From positions 62,001-126,000 of the forward strand of contig JADYZN010000055.1 of the NCBI GenBank assembly GCA_020853095.1: a stretch of DNA of 64,000 nucleotides, written 5' to 3'. A program made the position numbers and the translations under genes. Below the pieces are notes generated by a model. It saw only the letters and a program-made list of their open reading frames with translations, had not been told where the DNA came from and searched no databases. The DNA comes from Phycisphaerales bacterium (GTDB lineage Bacteria > Planctomycetota > Phycisphaerae > Tepidisphaerales > Tepidisphaeraceae). Shown piece after piece: positions 50,172 to 59,198 of this stretch (position 1 is the first letter of the stretch; each line of letters begins with the position of its first letter).

Positions 50172-51812
50172 CTATCCCGCCCTCACTTCCCACGGAACCT
50201 GCTTGAACGTGATGTTGGCGGCCTTCAGGCGGGTCTCCCCCAGGCGGCAGGCTTCGCCATAGATCACTTTAGGCCCATCGTGCCCGGGAAGCGATTCCAG
50301 CACCGCGCCGGTCAGCACGTTCCCGCCGTTGGGTTTTTTGTCGCCAAGGATGCCGTTGAACAGCAGATAGACCGCCCGCCCCTCGAACACCCCCAGCAAT
50401 GCTCCCTCTCCCGGTACGCCGGGGGAGGGGTGGGGTGGGGGCCGCCTTTTGGGCAGCGGGCTGCCCGTCTCGCTGAAAAACACGTGCGCTGCCAGCTCGG
50501 AGAATTTCACGTCCGGGTCGATGCTCCCGAACTCATCGAACAGGGGCTTGCCGAGTGTGCAGAAACGAAACCCGCCCCCCAACCCCTCCACGGCCTGCCC
50601 CTTGGCATTCGTGTATCCCTCCACGACTTTCCTGAGCCGCTGCGAGGTGACATCCCGCGCGATCGTCTCGTCCATCTCGATGCAGATAAACCGCCGATTC
50701 CCCCCGTCCGCCTTGTTCATCTGCAACACCGCGTGCCCCGTCGTCCCCGAACCGGCGAAGGAGTCGAGGATGAGGGAGGTGGAGTCGGCGGCGATTTCGA
50801 AGACTCGCTGCATCAAGCGCGTCGGCTTCGGCGTAATGAATACATCGTCCGATGAATTGAAATCGACGACCGCAACGAGCTCTTTCTTCGCTTCTTGGGT
50901 GTTACCGACTTCAGAATGCATCCAAATTGTCTGCGGCACGATACCTTCTTGGACTTCGGATCGGAACCGCTTCAAGCGTGGCATATTATTTCCGTTTGCT
51001 CCGAACCAAACGCGGTTGTCTGTCCGCAACGCATTCATGTTCTCTTCCGATACGCTCCAGTACCGTCCGCGCGCAGGTCCAGCAATAACTCGACCCGATG
51101 GACAAGTCACTGAATAAGTGCCAAGGCTGTAGTAATTGCGCGCCGTGAGATCGCTTGATGTCCAAGGTCCGCGAGGATCATCATCGGGGTTCGTGTATCT
51201 CGCGTCCGCGCCTTCGCTACGGGTCAACAAGTTTGGTCGCCAAGGACTTGCGTGTTTTGCGTACAAAGCGACGTAATCATGGCTTTCGGAAAGATGCTTT
51301 GCCGAGTTGTTCGGTGAAAAATTCTTCTGCCAAATGATGGTCGAAATGAAGTTAGATCCACCGAAAATCTCGTCCATCACATAGCGGAGCGAGTGGATCT
51401 CATTGTCATCCAAGCTCACAAAGATCGCCCCATCCTCGCTCAAAAACTCCCGCAGCAGGGCCAGTCTCGGATACATCATGCAGAGCCATTTGTCGTGGCG
51501 GGTTAAATCTTCGGCTTCCTTGCCGACGACCTGGCCGAGCCATTTTTTGATCTGCGGGGAATTGACGTTGTCGTTGTAAATCCAGTTTTCGTTGCCGGTG
51601 TTGTAGGGTGGGTCGATGTAGATGCACTTGACCTTGCCGGCGTAGTACGGGAGCAGGGCTTTGAGGGCTTCGAGGTTGTCTCCCTGCACGAGGAGGTTGC
51701 CGGAGTCGGCGTCGCCGGCGCTTCTGGATTTGTCGCAATGGAGCAGGCGATAGGGGACGTTGCGGTGGTGGTTGACGACGGCTTCCTTGCCGGTCCAGGT
51801 CAATGTGGGCAT
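50172..51812 (-). CDS. Type III modification DNA adenine methyltransferase (Mod)
   Basis: 546 residues. Beta-class N6-adenine methyltransferase with the catalytic DPPY in CIYIDPPYNTGNENW and the AdoMet site FAGSGTTGHAV later in the chain. The target recognition part lies between them (about 150-330); its DNA is only 45-47% GC in the two lines I counted, against about 60% in flanks, as often seen for exchanged specificity regions. Near residue 460, PPPHPSPGVPGEG is encoded by a REP-like palindrome (50402-50441). Methylates its site to protect the host and supplies specificity to Res. It heads the operon and ends directly at brnT. Confidence 0.93.
   Translation of the reverse strand: MPTLTWTGKEAVVNHHRNVPYRLLHCDKSRSAGDADSGNLLVQGDNLEALKALLPYYAGKVKCIYIDPPYNTGNENWIYNDNVNSPQIKKWLGQVVGKEAEDLTRHDKWLCMMYPRLALLREFLSEDGAIFVSLDDNEIHSLRYVMDEIFGGSNFISTIIWQKNFSPNNSAKHLSESHDYVALYAKHASPWRPNLLTRSEGADARYTNPDDDPRGPWTSSDLTARNYYSLGTYSVTCPSGRVIAGPARGRYWSVSEENMNALRTDNRVWFGANGNNMPRLKRFRSEVQEGIVPQTIWMHSEVGNTQEAKKELVAVVDFNSSDDVFITPKPTRLMQRVFEIAADSTSLILDSFAGSGTTGHAVLQMNKADGGNRRFICIEMDETIARDVTSQRLRKVVEGYTNAKGQAVEGLGGGFRFCTLGKPLFDEFGSIDPDVKFSELAAHVFFSETGSPLPKRRPPPHPSPGVPGEGALLGVFEGRAVYLLFNGILGDKKPNGGNVLTGAVLESLPGHDGPKVIYGEACRLGETRLKAANITFKQVPWEVRAG
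50402..50441. repeat. REP-like palindrome inside the mod coding sequence
   Basis: CCCTCTCCCGG (50404-50414) pairs with CCGGGGGAGGG (50419-50429) around four bases, with one G-T type mismatch, followed by GGTGGGGTGGGG. It is related to the palindrome at 11294-11316. On the mod strand it keeps the frame open and encodes a Pro/Gly/His-rich insert absent, from memory, in most relatives. Confidence 0.6.
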
Positions 51813-51965
51813 GAGATACTGTTGCTCCCTTCAACGCCGCCGCCGATCATACACGCAATCCGGCCCGGCCAAAACCGCCCGGCCTTATTTGACCCATCCC
51901 TTTTCCACCGCCGGCGATTTGCGAACCTGCCTTCTCGCGGCACTGGTCAGCGCAAATCATTGGCG

Positions 51966-51971
51966 TATACT
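51966..51971 (+). promoter_or_regulatory. Candidate -10 box for ilvD
   Basis: TATACT ends eight bases before the ilvD ATG at 51980, which has no Shine-Dalgarno sequence. The -35 region is poor. It fits the pattern of leaderless transcripts seen elsewhere in the window. Confidence 0.35.
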
Positions 51972-51979
51972 TTCCTTCC

Positions 51980-53659
51980 ATGGACAAGACGTTGAATCGG
52001 TACAGTTCGCGGATCACCCAGCCGGCCGAGCATGGCAGTTCGCAGGCGATGCTTCATGCCACGGGGTTGAACGATGAGGATTTGAAAAAGGCGCAGGTCG
52101 GCATCGCCAGCATGTGGTTTGAGGGAAACCCCTGCAACATGCACCTGAACGACCTGGCGGCGTTCGTCAAGGAGGGGGTGGAGTCGGCCGGGCAGGTGGG
52201 GATGCGGTTTAACACCATCGGCGTTTCCGATGGCATCTCCATGGGGACCGACGGGATGAGCTACTCGCTGCAATCCCGTGACCTGATCGCCGATTCCATC
52301 GAGACGGTCATGTGCGCCCAGTGGTACGATGGGCTGATCGCCATCCCCGGTTGCGACAAGAACATGCCCGGCTGCCTGATCGCCATGGGCCGGCTCAATC
52401 GGCCGGCGCTGATGGTGTATGGCGGGACGATCCAGGCGGGACATCTGGGGGACCAGCCGCTGGACATCGTCTCGGCCTTTGAAAGCTACGGCCAGCTCAT
52501 CAGCGGCAAGATCGACCGCCACACCCGCGATGACATCGTCTGTCACGCCTGCCCCGGCCCGGGCGCCTGCGGCGGCATGTACACCGCCAACACCATGGCC
52601 AGCGCCATCGAGGCGATGGGGATGAGCCTGCCGTACAGCGCCTCGATCCCGGCGGTCGATCCGGCCAAGATTGAGGAATGCCGACAGGCGGGCCGAACCA
52701 TCCGCCGGTTGTTGGAAGAAGACATCCGACCCCGGCAGATCATGACCCGCAAGGCGTTTGAAAACGCCATCGTGACGATCATCGCGCTGGGGGGATCGAC
52801 CAACGCGGTGCTGCACCTGCTGGCGATGGCCCGCGCGGTGGAGGTTCCACTGAAGATCGGCGATTTTCAGGGGTTTTCCGACAAGGTTCCGCTTCTGACC
52901 GACCTTCGCCCCAGCGGCAAATACGTCCAGGAGGACCTGCACCACGTCGGGGGCGTGCCGGCGGTCATGAAAGTGCTGCTGGAACATGGCCTGATCCACG
53001 GCGATTGCCTGACCATCACCGGCAAAACCGTCGCCGAGAATCTGGCCGACCTGCCGGGGTTGCCGCCGGGACAGCAGATCGTCCAGCCGTTCGACAAGCC
53101 GGTGAAAAAGACCGGCCACCTGCGGATTCTGCACGGCAATCTCGCCCCCCAGGGTGCGGTCGCCAAGATCACCGGCAAGGAAGGGTTGCGTTTCAGCGGC
53201 AAGGCCCGCCCGTTCAACAGCGAGGAGGAGATGCTCGAAGGGCTGAAACAGGGGAAAATCAAAAAAGGGGATGTCGTCGTCATTCGATACGAAGGCCCCA
53301 AGGGTGGGCCGGGGATGCCGGAGATGCTATCTCCCACCAGCGCCATCATGGGGGCGGGGCTGGGCAAGGAGGTGGCGTTGATCACCGATGGGAGATTCTC
53401 CGGCGGGTCGCACGGGTTCATCGTCGGCCACGTCTGTCCCGAAGCGCAGGAGGGCGGCCCGATCGCCCTGGTGCGCGAAGGGGATGTGATCACCATCGAC
53501 GCCGAGACAAACACGATGGATGTGGCGCTGTCCGAGGAAGAACTGCTGGAACGCAAAAGCCACTGGAAAATGCCCCCTTATCGCGCCAATGGCGGAACGT
53601 TGTACAAATACATTAAACTGGTCGGCAACGCATCCGAGGGATGCGTGACGGATGGATGA
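51980..53659 (+). CDS. ilvD: Dihydroxy-acid dehydratase
   Basis: 559 residues. An iron-sulfur dehydratase that makes 2-keto acids for valine, isoleucine and leucine. Cluster cysteines are in [27 protein letters not shown] and [19 protein letters not shown]. Other marks are [54 protein letters not shown] and GHVCPEA. The Lys that follows DKNMPGC-type motifs and the catalytic Ser in GRFSGG are present. The next gene begins within its stop codon. LeuB at 11.3 kb acts further along the leucine branch. Confidence 0.97.
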   Translation: MDKTLNRYSSRITQPAEHGSSQAMLHATGLNDEDLKKAQVGIASMWFEGNPCNMHLNDLAAFVKEGVESAGQVGMRFNTIGVSDGISMGTDGMSYSLQSRDLIADSIETVMCAQWYDGLIAIPGCDKNMPGCLIAMGRLNRPALMVYGGTIQAGHLGDQPLDIVSAFESYGQLISGKIDRHTRDDIVCHACPGPGACGGMYTANTMASAIEAMGMSLPYSASIPAVDPAKIEECRQAGRTIRRLLEEDIRPRQIMTRKAFENAIVTIIALGGSTNAVLHLLAMARAVEVPLKIGDFQGFSDKVPLLTDLRPSGKYVQEDLHHVGGVPAVMKVLLEHGLIHGDCLTITGKTVAENLADLPGLPPGQQIVQPFDKPVKKTGHLRILHGNLAPQGAVAKITGKEGLRFSGKARPFNSEEEMLEGLKQGKIKKGDVVVIRYEGPKGGPGMPEMLSPTSAIMGAGLGKEVALITDGRFSGGSHGFIVGHVCPEAQEGGPIALVREGDVITIDAETNTMDVALSEEELLERKSHWKMPPYRANGGTLYKYIKLVGNASEGCVTDG

Positions 53660-54849
53660 ACGCCGAATACTGCGGGTTTTATAACATGAAAGATCGATAT
53701 AACTTTGCCGTGATTGGTTGCGGGGCGCTGGCCCGCAGCGCTCACATCCCCAACATCGCCCGGTCGCCGCGGATGGTGCTGCACACCTGCTGCGATGTCT
53801 CGGCCGAGGCGTTGGATGAGTGCCGAACCAAATTCGGCGCGTTGCACACCACCGGCGATTATCTGGCCGCCATCGCCAACCCGGAGGTGGATGTCATCTG
53901 TCTGGCCACCACCGAAAAGCTGCGATTGCCGGTCATCGCCGCCGCCGCCAAAGCCGGCAAACCGATCTACATCGAAAAGCCCGTGGCCCGCACCCTCAAG
54001 GAGATGTACGAAATTCAGAAGGTGATCCGCGAGTCGGGCATCCCCGCGTGCGTCGGCCACAACCGCCGCTGTTCGCCGGCCATGATCGAGGCCCACCGCA
54101 TCTTCCGCAACCACATGAACGACCCCAAACCCGCCGGCTGGCGATGGGATCGCGAAGGGGCCGACCGGCCCAATCTTCCCTCCAATGGCGTCGCCGGCAT
54201 GACGGTGCGCATCAACGATGACTGGTGGAGCTGGAAAAGCTGGGTGTTCGACAAGGAACAGGCCCCCGAAGGGCAGATGCTCTTTGAAATGACGCATTAT
54301 ACGGACATGTGCAACTGGTTTCTGGACGCCCGGCCGCAACAGGTGGTCGCCCTGGAACGCGGACAACTCAACAGTGGCGTCGTCATCGCCTATAAGACCG
54401 GCGAAATGGCCACATTGTCGATGTACGCCAACGGAACGTTCGGCTATCCCAAAGAGTTGTATGAGATGTTCGGGCAGGGGGGCGCGGTGGTTGTCGATCA
54501 CATGGTCGAAATCCGCACGGCCGGCATTCCTGGAGTTCCGGATCGCATCCCGTTCCCGTATATCAAAGACCGCCATCCCAACGTCGGCACCGAAGGGGGC
54601 ATTTACGGCTGGCTGGCCAAAAAACGGGCCGCCTGCGCTGAGGCCGAACAAAAAGGGGACCCCATGCTCGCCTTCACGGCCGAGCCGGACAAGGGACACG
54701 CCCACGCGATGGAGCGGTTCTTGGATGAAATCATCGGGACCGGCCCCAAGGTCTGCCCGATTGATGATGCCGTGCTGGCCACCCGCGTCGCCTTCGCGGC
54801 CATTCAATCCGCCAAAACCGGCCGTGCGGTCAATCTGGACGAAGTTTAA
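53656..54849 (+). CDS. Gfo/Idh/MocA family oxidoreductase
   Basis: 397 residues from ATG 53656, or 387 from ATG 53686. The Rossmann start is [22 protein letters not shown], and the family Lys is in [30 protein letters not shown] follows the second strand. [12 protein letters not shown] and [13 protein letters not shown] belong to the C-terminal domain. NAD(P)-dependent oxidation or reduction of a sugar, inositol or sugar acid is likely; planctomycetes have many paralogues and the substrate is unknown. ATG 53656 overlaps the ilvD stop as ATGA, which favours translational coupling, but the conserved sequence begins only after the second ATG. Confidence 0.9.
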   Translation: MNAEYCGFYNMKDRYNFAVIGCGALARSAHIPNIARSPRMVLHTCCDVSAEALDECRTKFGALHTTGDYLAAIANPEVDVICLATTEKLRLPVIAAAAKAGKPIYIEKPVARTLKEMYEIQKVIRESGIPACVGHNRRCSPAMIEAHRIFRNHMNDPKPAGWRWDREGADRPNLPSNGVAGMTVRINDDWWSWKSWVFDKEQAPEGQMLFEMTHYTDMCNWFLDARPQQVVALERGQLNSGVVIAYKTGEMATLSMYANGTFGYPKELYEMFGQGGAVVVDHMVEIRTAGIPGVPDRIPFPYIKDRHPNVGTEGGIYGWLAKKRAACAEAEQKGDPMLAFTAEPDKGHAHAMERFLDEIIGTGPKVCPIDDAVLATRVAFAAIQSAKTGRAVNLDEV

Positions 54850-54899
54850 TCTCGATAAATCATTCGGCCGTGCCCGCTGTCTGTGGATGTTGAGGAATC

Positions 54900-56369
54900 A
54901 TGTTAGACCTGCTCAGTGACAAGTTATCCGGCGTCTTCCGCGGCCTGTCGGGACGCGGGCGCATCAGCGAGGAAAACATCCGCGAGGCGATGCGCGAGGT
55001 CCGCACCGCGCTGCTGGAGGCGGATGTCAACTACACGGTGGTGAAGGAGTTCACCGACCGCGTGTTGCAAAAAGCGCTGGGCCAGGAGGTCATCCGCAGC
55101 CTGCAGCCGGGCCAGTTGATGATCAAGATCGTCCACGATGAGCTGGTCGAGCTGATGGGGCCGGTGGATACCAAAATCTACCTCGTCCAGCCCCCGCCGA
55201 CGATCATCATGATGTGCGGCCTACAGGGGTCGGGCAAAACCACCACCTGCGGCAAACTGGCTTTGCTGCTCAAGGGGCGCGGCCATCACCCAATGCTGGC
55301 GGCCGCCGATTTGCAACGTCCCGCGGCGGTGGAACAGTTGCGGGTCCTCGGCGAACAGGTGGGCGTGCCGGTCTACACCGACCCCAGCCGGGTGGCGGCG
55401 CATGGCGACGTGGCCAAAGGGGCGGCCGTCGCGGTCTGTCGGGCGGCCATCCAGCAGGCCAAACAGACCGGCCGGGACATCGTCATCCTTGACACCGCCG
55501 GCCGGCTGCACATCGACGATGAATTGATGGGGGAACTCAAGGAGATCAACGCCCAGCTCAATCCGCACCAGATTTACCTGGTCCTGGACGCCATGAGCGG
55601 GCAGGATGCGGTCAATTCGGCCAAGGCCTTCAACGCCCAACTGGAGCTGGATGGGCTGATCCTGACCAAGTTCGATTCCGACACCCGCGGCGGGGCGCTG
55701 CTGTCGGCCAAGATGGTCACGGGCAAGCCGGTCAAATTCCTGGGCGTGGGGGAAAAACTGGACCGGCTGGAGGAATTTCGCCCCGAAGGGATGGCCCAGC
55801 GCATCCTGGGGATGGGAGACATCGTCGGCCTGGTCAGCGACGCGATGGAAAAGTTCGACCAGGAGGAGACCGCCCGCCTTCAGGAGAAGATGCAAAAGGG
55901 GCAGTTCACGCTCGATGACTTCATGGCCCAGATGTCGCAGGTCAAAAAGCTGGGTCCGATGGGCAAGGTGATGTCCATGATCCCCGGCATGAGCGAGCTG
56001 TCGCGCCAGGTGAACATGGGAGAGGGGGACGTCGAAAACCAGATGGGCCGGATGCACGCCATCTACAATTCCATGACCCGCGTCGAGCGGCAGAAGACGG
56101 AATTGCTCGATGGCAACCGCCGCCGCCGAATCGCCCGCGGCGCGGGGGTCGGATTGAACGAGGTCGGCCAGTTCATCAAACAATTCGAGATGTCCCGCGA
56201 CATGATGCGCGCCGTCGGCGGCATGGGAATGATGGGGAAAATGAGACTGATGAAGTCCCTGATGTCCGGCGGCATCTCCGCCCTGGGCGCCCCCGGCGGC
56301 CCGATCCTGAAAACCAAGCGATCCGGCTTCATGGAAAAAAAAGACCGCAACAAGAAAAAGCGGCGGTAG
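54900..56369 (+). CDS. ffh: Signal recognition particle protein Ffh
   Basis: 489 residues. Binds signal peptides and 4.5S RNA and delivers ribosomes to FtsY. The N domain is at 1-90 (ISEENIREAMREVRTALLEADVN). The GTPase has G1 GLQGSGKTTTCGKLA, DLQRPAAVEQL, G3 DTAGRLHIDDELM and G4 LTKFDSDTRGG with FLGVGEKLDRLEEF. The M domain has a Met-rich end (GGMGMMGKMRLMKSLMSGG) and the RNA-binding segment around IARGAGVGLNEVGQF. TGAGGA lies before ATG 54900. The C-terminus is Lys/Arg-rich. Confidence 0.97.
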   Translation: MLDLLSDKLSGVFRGLSGRGRISEENIREAMREVRTALLEADVNYTVVKEFTDRVLQKALGQEVIRSLQPGQLMIKIVHDELVELMGPVDTKIYLVQPPPTIIMMCGLQGSGKTTTCGKLALLLKGRGHHPMLAAADLQRPAAVEQLRVLGEQVGVPVYTDPSRVAAHGDVAKGAAVAVCRAAIQQAKQTGRDIVILDTAGRLHIDDELMGELKEINAQLNPHQIYLVLDAMSGQDAVNSAKAFNAQLELDGLILTKFDSDTRGGALLSAKMVTGKPVKFLGVGEKLDRLEEFRPEGMAQRILGMGDIVGLVSDAMEKFDQEETARLQEKMQKGQFTLDDFMAQMSQVKKLGPMGKVMSMIPGMSELSRQVNMGEGDVENQMGRMHAIYNSMTRVERQKTELLDGNRRRRIARGAGVGLNEVGQFIKQFEMSRDMMRAVGGMGMMGKMRLMKSLMSGGISALGAPGGPILKTKRSGFMEKKDRNKKKRR

Positions 56370-56464
56370 GGCTTTGCTGGTGCTTCAATTGTGCCGCCGG
56401 TTTTGCGGGAGGGATGGGGTTCCGCCGGCTCATTTCTGATTGAGACGATCCGCAGGCGCCAACA

Positions 56465-56884
56465 TTACGCATCCAGTGGATCGGTGACCAGCACGCCGGC
56501 CTTTTCAAAATCGGCCTTGTTTCGCGTCAACAACCGCAGGCCGTGATGGAGCGCGGTGGCGGCAATGAGGCCGTCGGCCGCGTGCAAGGTACGACCGGCC
56601 TTGGCGGAGGCGGCCGTGATTTCCCCCCACAGTCGGGCGATGGGTTGATCGACCGGCAATACCCATTCGGAGAAATGCCGATCGATCTGGCCCAACCAGA
56701 CTTCCAGTTCATTTCTGCGAGGACTCGCGGCCATTCTTGCAATGCCATGGGCGATCTCGCCAATGGTGATCACACTGAGGAACAAGTCGTCTTCCGCAAT
56801 GGCCGTCAACATTCTGCGGACGGCGGGGTGTCCATTCGGGCGGCGTGCTTCGGAAAGAACGTTGGTGTCCACGAGATATTTCAC
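56465..56884 (-). CDS. PIN-domain toxin (VapC-type)
   Basis: 139 residues from GTG 56884. PIN ribonuclease fold with Asp in YLVDTNVLSEARRP, Glu in ITIGEIAHGIARM, and the C-terminal Asp residues in HAADGLIAATALHHG and LLTRNKADFEKAG. These four acidic positions bind the metal. VapC-like toxins cleave tRNA or rRNA. The GTG overlaps the antitoxin stop as GTGA and GAGGTGG lies just upstream, so I prefer it to the ATG at 56920. Antitoxin and toxin are synthesised together. Length fits the family. Confidence 0.92.
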   Translation of the reverse strand: MKYLVDTNVLSEARRPNGHPAVRRMLTAIAEDDLFLSVITIGEIAHGIARMAASPRRNELEVWLGQIDRHFSEWVLPVDQPIARLWGEITAASAKAGRTLHAADGLIAATALHHGLRLLTRNKADFEKAGVLVTDPLDA

Positions 56885-57120
56885 AGGTCCACCTCGCGAA
56901 TGCACGATTGGTCGCGACAAACGTCCACGCCTTCCAATGTAGGACCGTTGAGCAGCCAGTCCTTGAACGCTGGGCGCTGGCCGGTCAGTTTTTCATATTC
57001 GGCCTTTGGTAGAACAATGTAGTCCTCATTTCGCCGCTGAATCGTCTGAGGCCCCTCGGTCGTCGCCCGCGTCAATACCTCGCTCAATCGATTTTTCGCT
57101 TCAGAAAGATTCCAGGCCAT
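56881..57120 (-). CDS. Phd/YefM-type antitoxin
   Basis: 79 residues. The N-terminal DNA-binding part is a Phd/YefM fold: MAWNLSEAKNRLSEVLTRA, GPQTIQRRNEDYIVLPKAEYEKL. The C-terminal 30 residues (FKDWLLNGPTLEGVDV) should wrap around the toxin. Phd antitoxins are often partnered with PIN toxins as here. It probably represses its own promoter through the paired TCTAGA sites upstream. AGGAG lies six bases before ATG 57120. A TTGACC box lies about 55 bases upstream as a possible -35. Confidence 0.9.
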   Translation of the reverse strand: MAWNLSEAKNRLSEVLTRATTEGPQTIQRRNEDYIVLPKAEYEKLTGQRPAFKDWLLNGPTLEGVDVCRDQSCIREVDL

Positions 57121-57131
57121 GGCTGCTCCTG

Positions 57132-57146
57132 TCTAGATGATCTAGA
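57132..57146 (-). promoter_or_regulatory. Paired TCTAGA operator of the toxin-antitoxin operon
   Basis: TCTAGA occurs at 57132-57137 and again at 57141-57146, separated by TGA. Each is a palindrome and together they lie 11-26 bases before the antitoxin ATG. The position fits an operator for autoregulation by the Phd antitoxin, downstream of a TTGACC/AACAAT-like promoter (17-base spacing). Confidence 0.5.
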
Positions 57147-57285
57147 TTTATTGTTGCATGATATGGGCTTCCGGTCAATACAGCCAGGCTGATTGTTCAT
57201 CCGCCGGGATGTCGATGGAGGGCGGCAGTCCTCTGCCGCCGATTTCTCCAACAACCACGGCGTCGCGGATCGACGCCCTCCAGGT

Positions 57286-58404
57286 TTATTTCAGATTTTC
57301 TGGGTTCAATGGCAGCAGTTCGGGGATGACAAACTGCCCGTCCTTGCGGATCAACTGATCGTCGAACCAGACTTCGCCGCCGCCGTATTCGGGGGTTTGC
57401 AGCAGCACCATGTCCCAGTGGATGTCTGATTTGTTTCCGTTGGAGGCCTCATCGTAACAGGCGCCGGGCGTGAAATGGATCGAGCCGGCGATTTTCTCAT
57501 CGAATAAAATGTCCTTCATCGGGCGGGTGCACCAGGGGTTGAAACCGATGGCGAATTCGCCGACGTAGCGGGCGCCGGCATCGGCATCGAGCACTTCATT
57601 GAGTTTTCGCGTGGCGGTGCTGGTGGCCTCGACGATCTTTCCCTCCTTGAACATCAGCCGGATGTCGTTGTGGGTGGCGCCGCGATAAAGGGTGGGGCAG
57701 TTGAAATGAATCACGCCGTTGACCGAATCGCGCACGGGGGCGGTGAAAACCTCGCCGTCGGGAATGTTGAGCTTCCCATCGCACCCGACCGCGGGAATGC
57801 CCTTGATGGAAAAGCTCAGATCCGTGTCGCGCGGGCCTTTAAGCCGCACGCGGTCGGTTCGTTGCATCCGCTCGATCAGCGGCCGCATCGCTCGTGACAT
57901 TTTCGCATAATCCAGCGTGCAGACGTTGAAATAAAAATCCTCGAACGCCTCGGTGGACATTTCGGCCATCTGCGCCATGGAAGGCGTCGGCCAGCGCAAC
58001 ACCACCCAGCGGGTCTTTTTGACGCGGACGTCGTGGTGGACGCGCTTCCAGACGGATTGCTCGTAAAACTTCTGCTTGTCGGCCGGCACATCCGACAATT
58101 CCGAGACGTTTAACGACCCCCGCGCCCCGATGTAGCACTGCATCCGCTCCATCTGGTGTTTTTCAACGTCCGCGATCAACTCCCATTGATCGGCCGATCC
58201 GTTTTGCAGCAATGCGCGGTGAATGCGATTGTTTTTAAGCAGCACCACCGGCCGGCCTCCGGCCTCGGCGGCCGAACGCACCAGCGCCTCGACAAATTCC
58301 GTCGGGATGTCGATGGCCTCGATGAGAATGTTCTCACCGCTTTGGAGGCCGCAGGAATAATGAATCAACACGTTGGCGAGTTTCTGGACGCGGGGGTCGA
58401 TCAT
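57286..58404 (-). CDS. M29-family aminopeptidase
   Basis: 372 residues. Metal-dependent aminopeptidase of the thermophilic AmpS/PepS group. The start KLANVLIHYSCGLQSGENILIEA is typical. Metal ligands are expected among Glu in DGEVFTAPVRDSVNGVIHF, Glu in VGEFAIGFNP, His in GSIHFTPGACYDEA and His/Asp in SDIHWDMVLL, all visible here. It releases N-terminal amino acids from peptides in the cytoplasm. AAGGAG precedes ATG 58404. It lies 8 bases after the coiled-coil exported protein gene on the same strand. Confidence 0.92.
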   Translation of the reverse strand: MIDPRVQKLANVLIHYSCGLQSGENILIEAIDIPTEFVEALVRSAAEAGGRPVVLLKNNRIHRALLQNGSADQWELIADVEKHQMERMQCYIGARGSLNVSELSDVPADKQKFYEQSVWKRVHHDVRVKKTRWVVLRWPTPSMAQMAEMSTEAFEDFYFNVCTLDYAKMSRAMRPLIERMQRTDRVRLKGPRDTDLSFSIKGIPAVGCDGKLNIPDGEVFTAPVRDSVNGVIHFNCPTLYRGATHNDIRLMFKEGKIVEATSTATRKLNEVLDADAGARYVGEFAIGFNPWCTRPMKDILFDEKIAGSIHFTPGACYDEASNGNKSDIHWDMVLLQTPEYGGGEVWFDDQLIRKDGQFVIPELLPLNPENLK

Positions 58405-58412
58405 GAAGCTCC

Positions 58413-59093
58413 TTAGCGGCCGCCGTCGAGGTTGCCGATGCTGACCAGCCGCTGGTGATTGGATGCCCAGTCGCGGTCATTGGCCCCTTGCCAGCGGCCG
58501 GCGGCGTCGATCCATTGGGCACGGGCGATCTCCATTCTCTGGCGTGCCCGACGCCAGGAAGGATTGGCGGGAATGGACCTGGCGTGCTGATCCCACAATT
58601 CCTGAAGCTGCTGACCGGCCGAGACCAATTCCTGCCGGGCCTGCTCAATCGCCGGTTCGGCCGCCAGCGCATCGGATTCCATCCGGCTCAATTCCTGCCG
58701 CAAGTCCAGCAGTTGATTGGCCAGGGCATAAATCTCAGCCTCCCGTTCGGCCGACTTGGGCTTTTCGTGGAGGGATTCAAGCTGTTGTTCAAGGGTGTAT
58801 TTCCGCTGCCAGATTCGCTGATAGGCGGGGGAGCTGCGCACGGCATCCATGACAGGCTGTCGCAGGGTCTGAAGGCGGTTGGTAACGGTGATCATGTTGG
58901 ACTGGGCGGCCGTCCATGCGGCGGATTGCACAAATTCCCGTTCCAACTGGATGTGGATGCGGTTCATCTCCGAGCGGGCGTAAAAATACCGCGAACGGGC
59001 AAACAGGGCCTCCGAAGGATCGGCCCCGTAACCGATGGCCGGCGCAACCGCCACCATCCAAAACACCCACAACCAGGTATGCCAGCGAGTCAT
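58413..59093 (-). CDS. Exported coiled-coil protein, function unknown
   Basis: 226 residues from ATG 59093. A signal peptide is present (MTRWHTWLWVFWMVAVAPAIGYG, cleaved near GYGA). The rest is a long helix-rich, Gln/Glu/Arg/Ala-rich region, with heptad-like stretches such as IWQRKYTLEQQLESLHEK and ANQLLDLRQELSRMESDAL. I do not recognise a family. A periplasmic scaffold or spacer is a reasonable guess and nothing more. The extended frame upstream of 59093 lacks coding signs. It precedes the aminopeptidase gene closely. Confidence 0.6.
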   Translation of the reverse strand: MTRWHTWLWVFWMVAVAPAIGYGADPSEALFARSRYFYARSEMNRIHIQLEREFVQSAAWTAAQSNMITVTNRLQTLRQPVMDAVRSSPAYQRIWQRKYTLEQQLESLHEKPKSAEREAEIYALANQLLDLRQELSRMESDALAAEPAIEQARQELVSAGQQLQELWDQHARSIPANPSWRRARQRMEIARAQWIDAAGRWQGANDRDWASNHQRLVSIGNLDGGR

Positions 59094-59198
59094 CTTCAAT
59101 CCCGCATCATTATATGCCCGCAACAGTTGAATCGGTCCAGTGGGAGGATGGCTTTGATGAAAAAAAATCGGACCGGCCAAAAACGCCCCCAATCGAGT

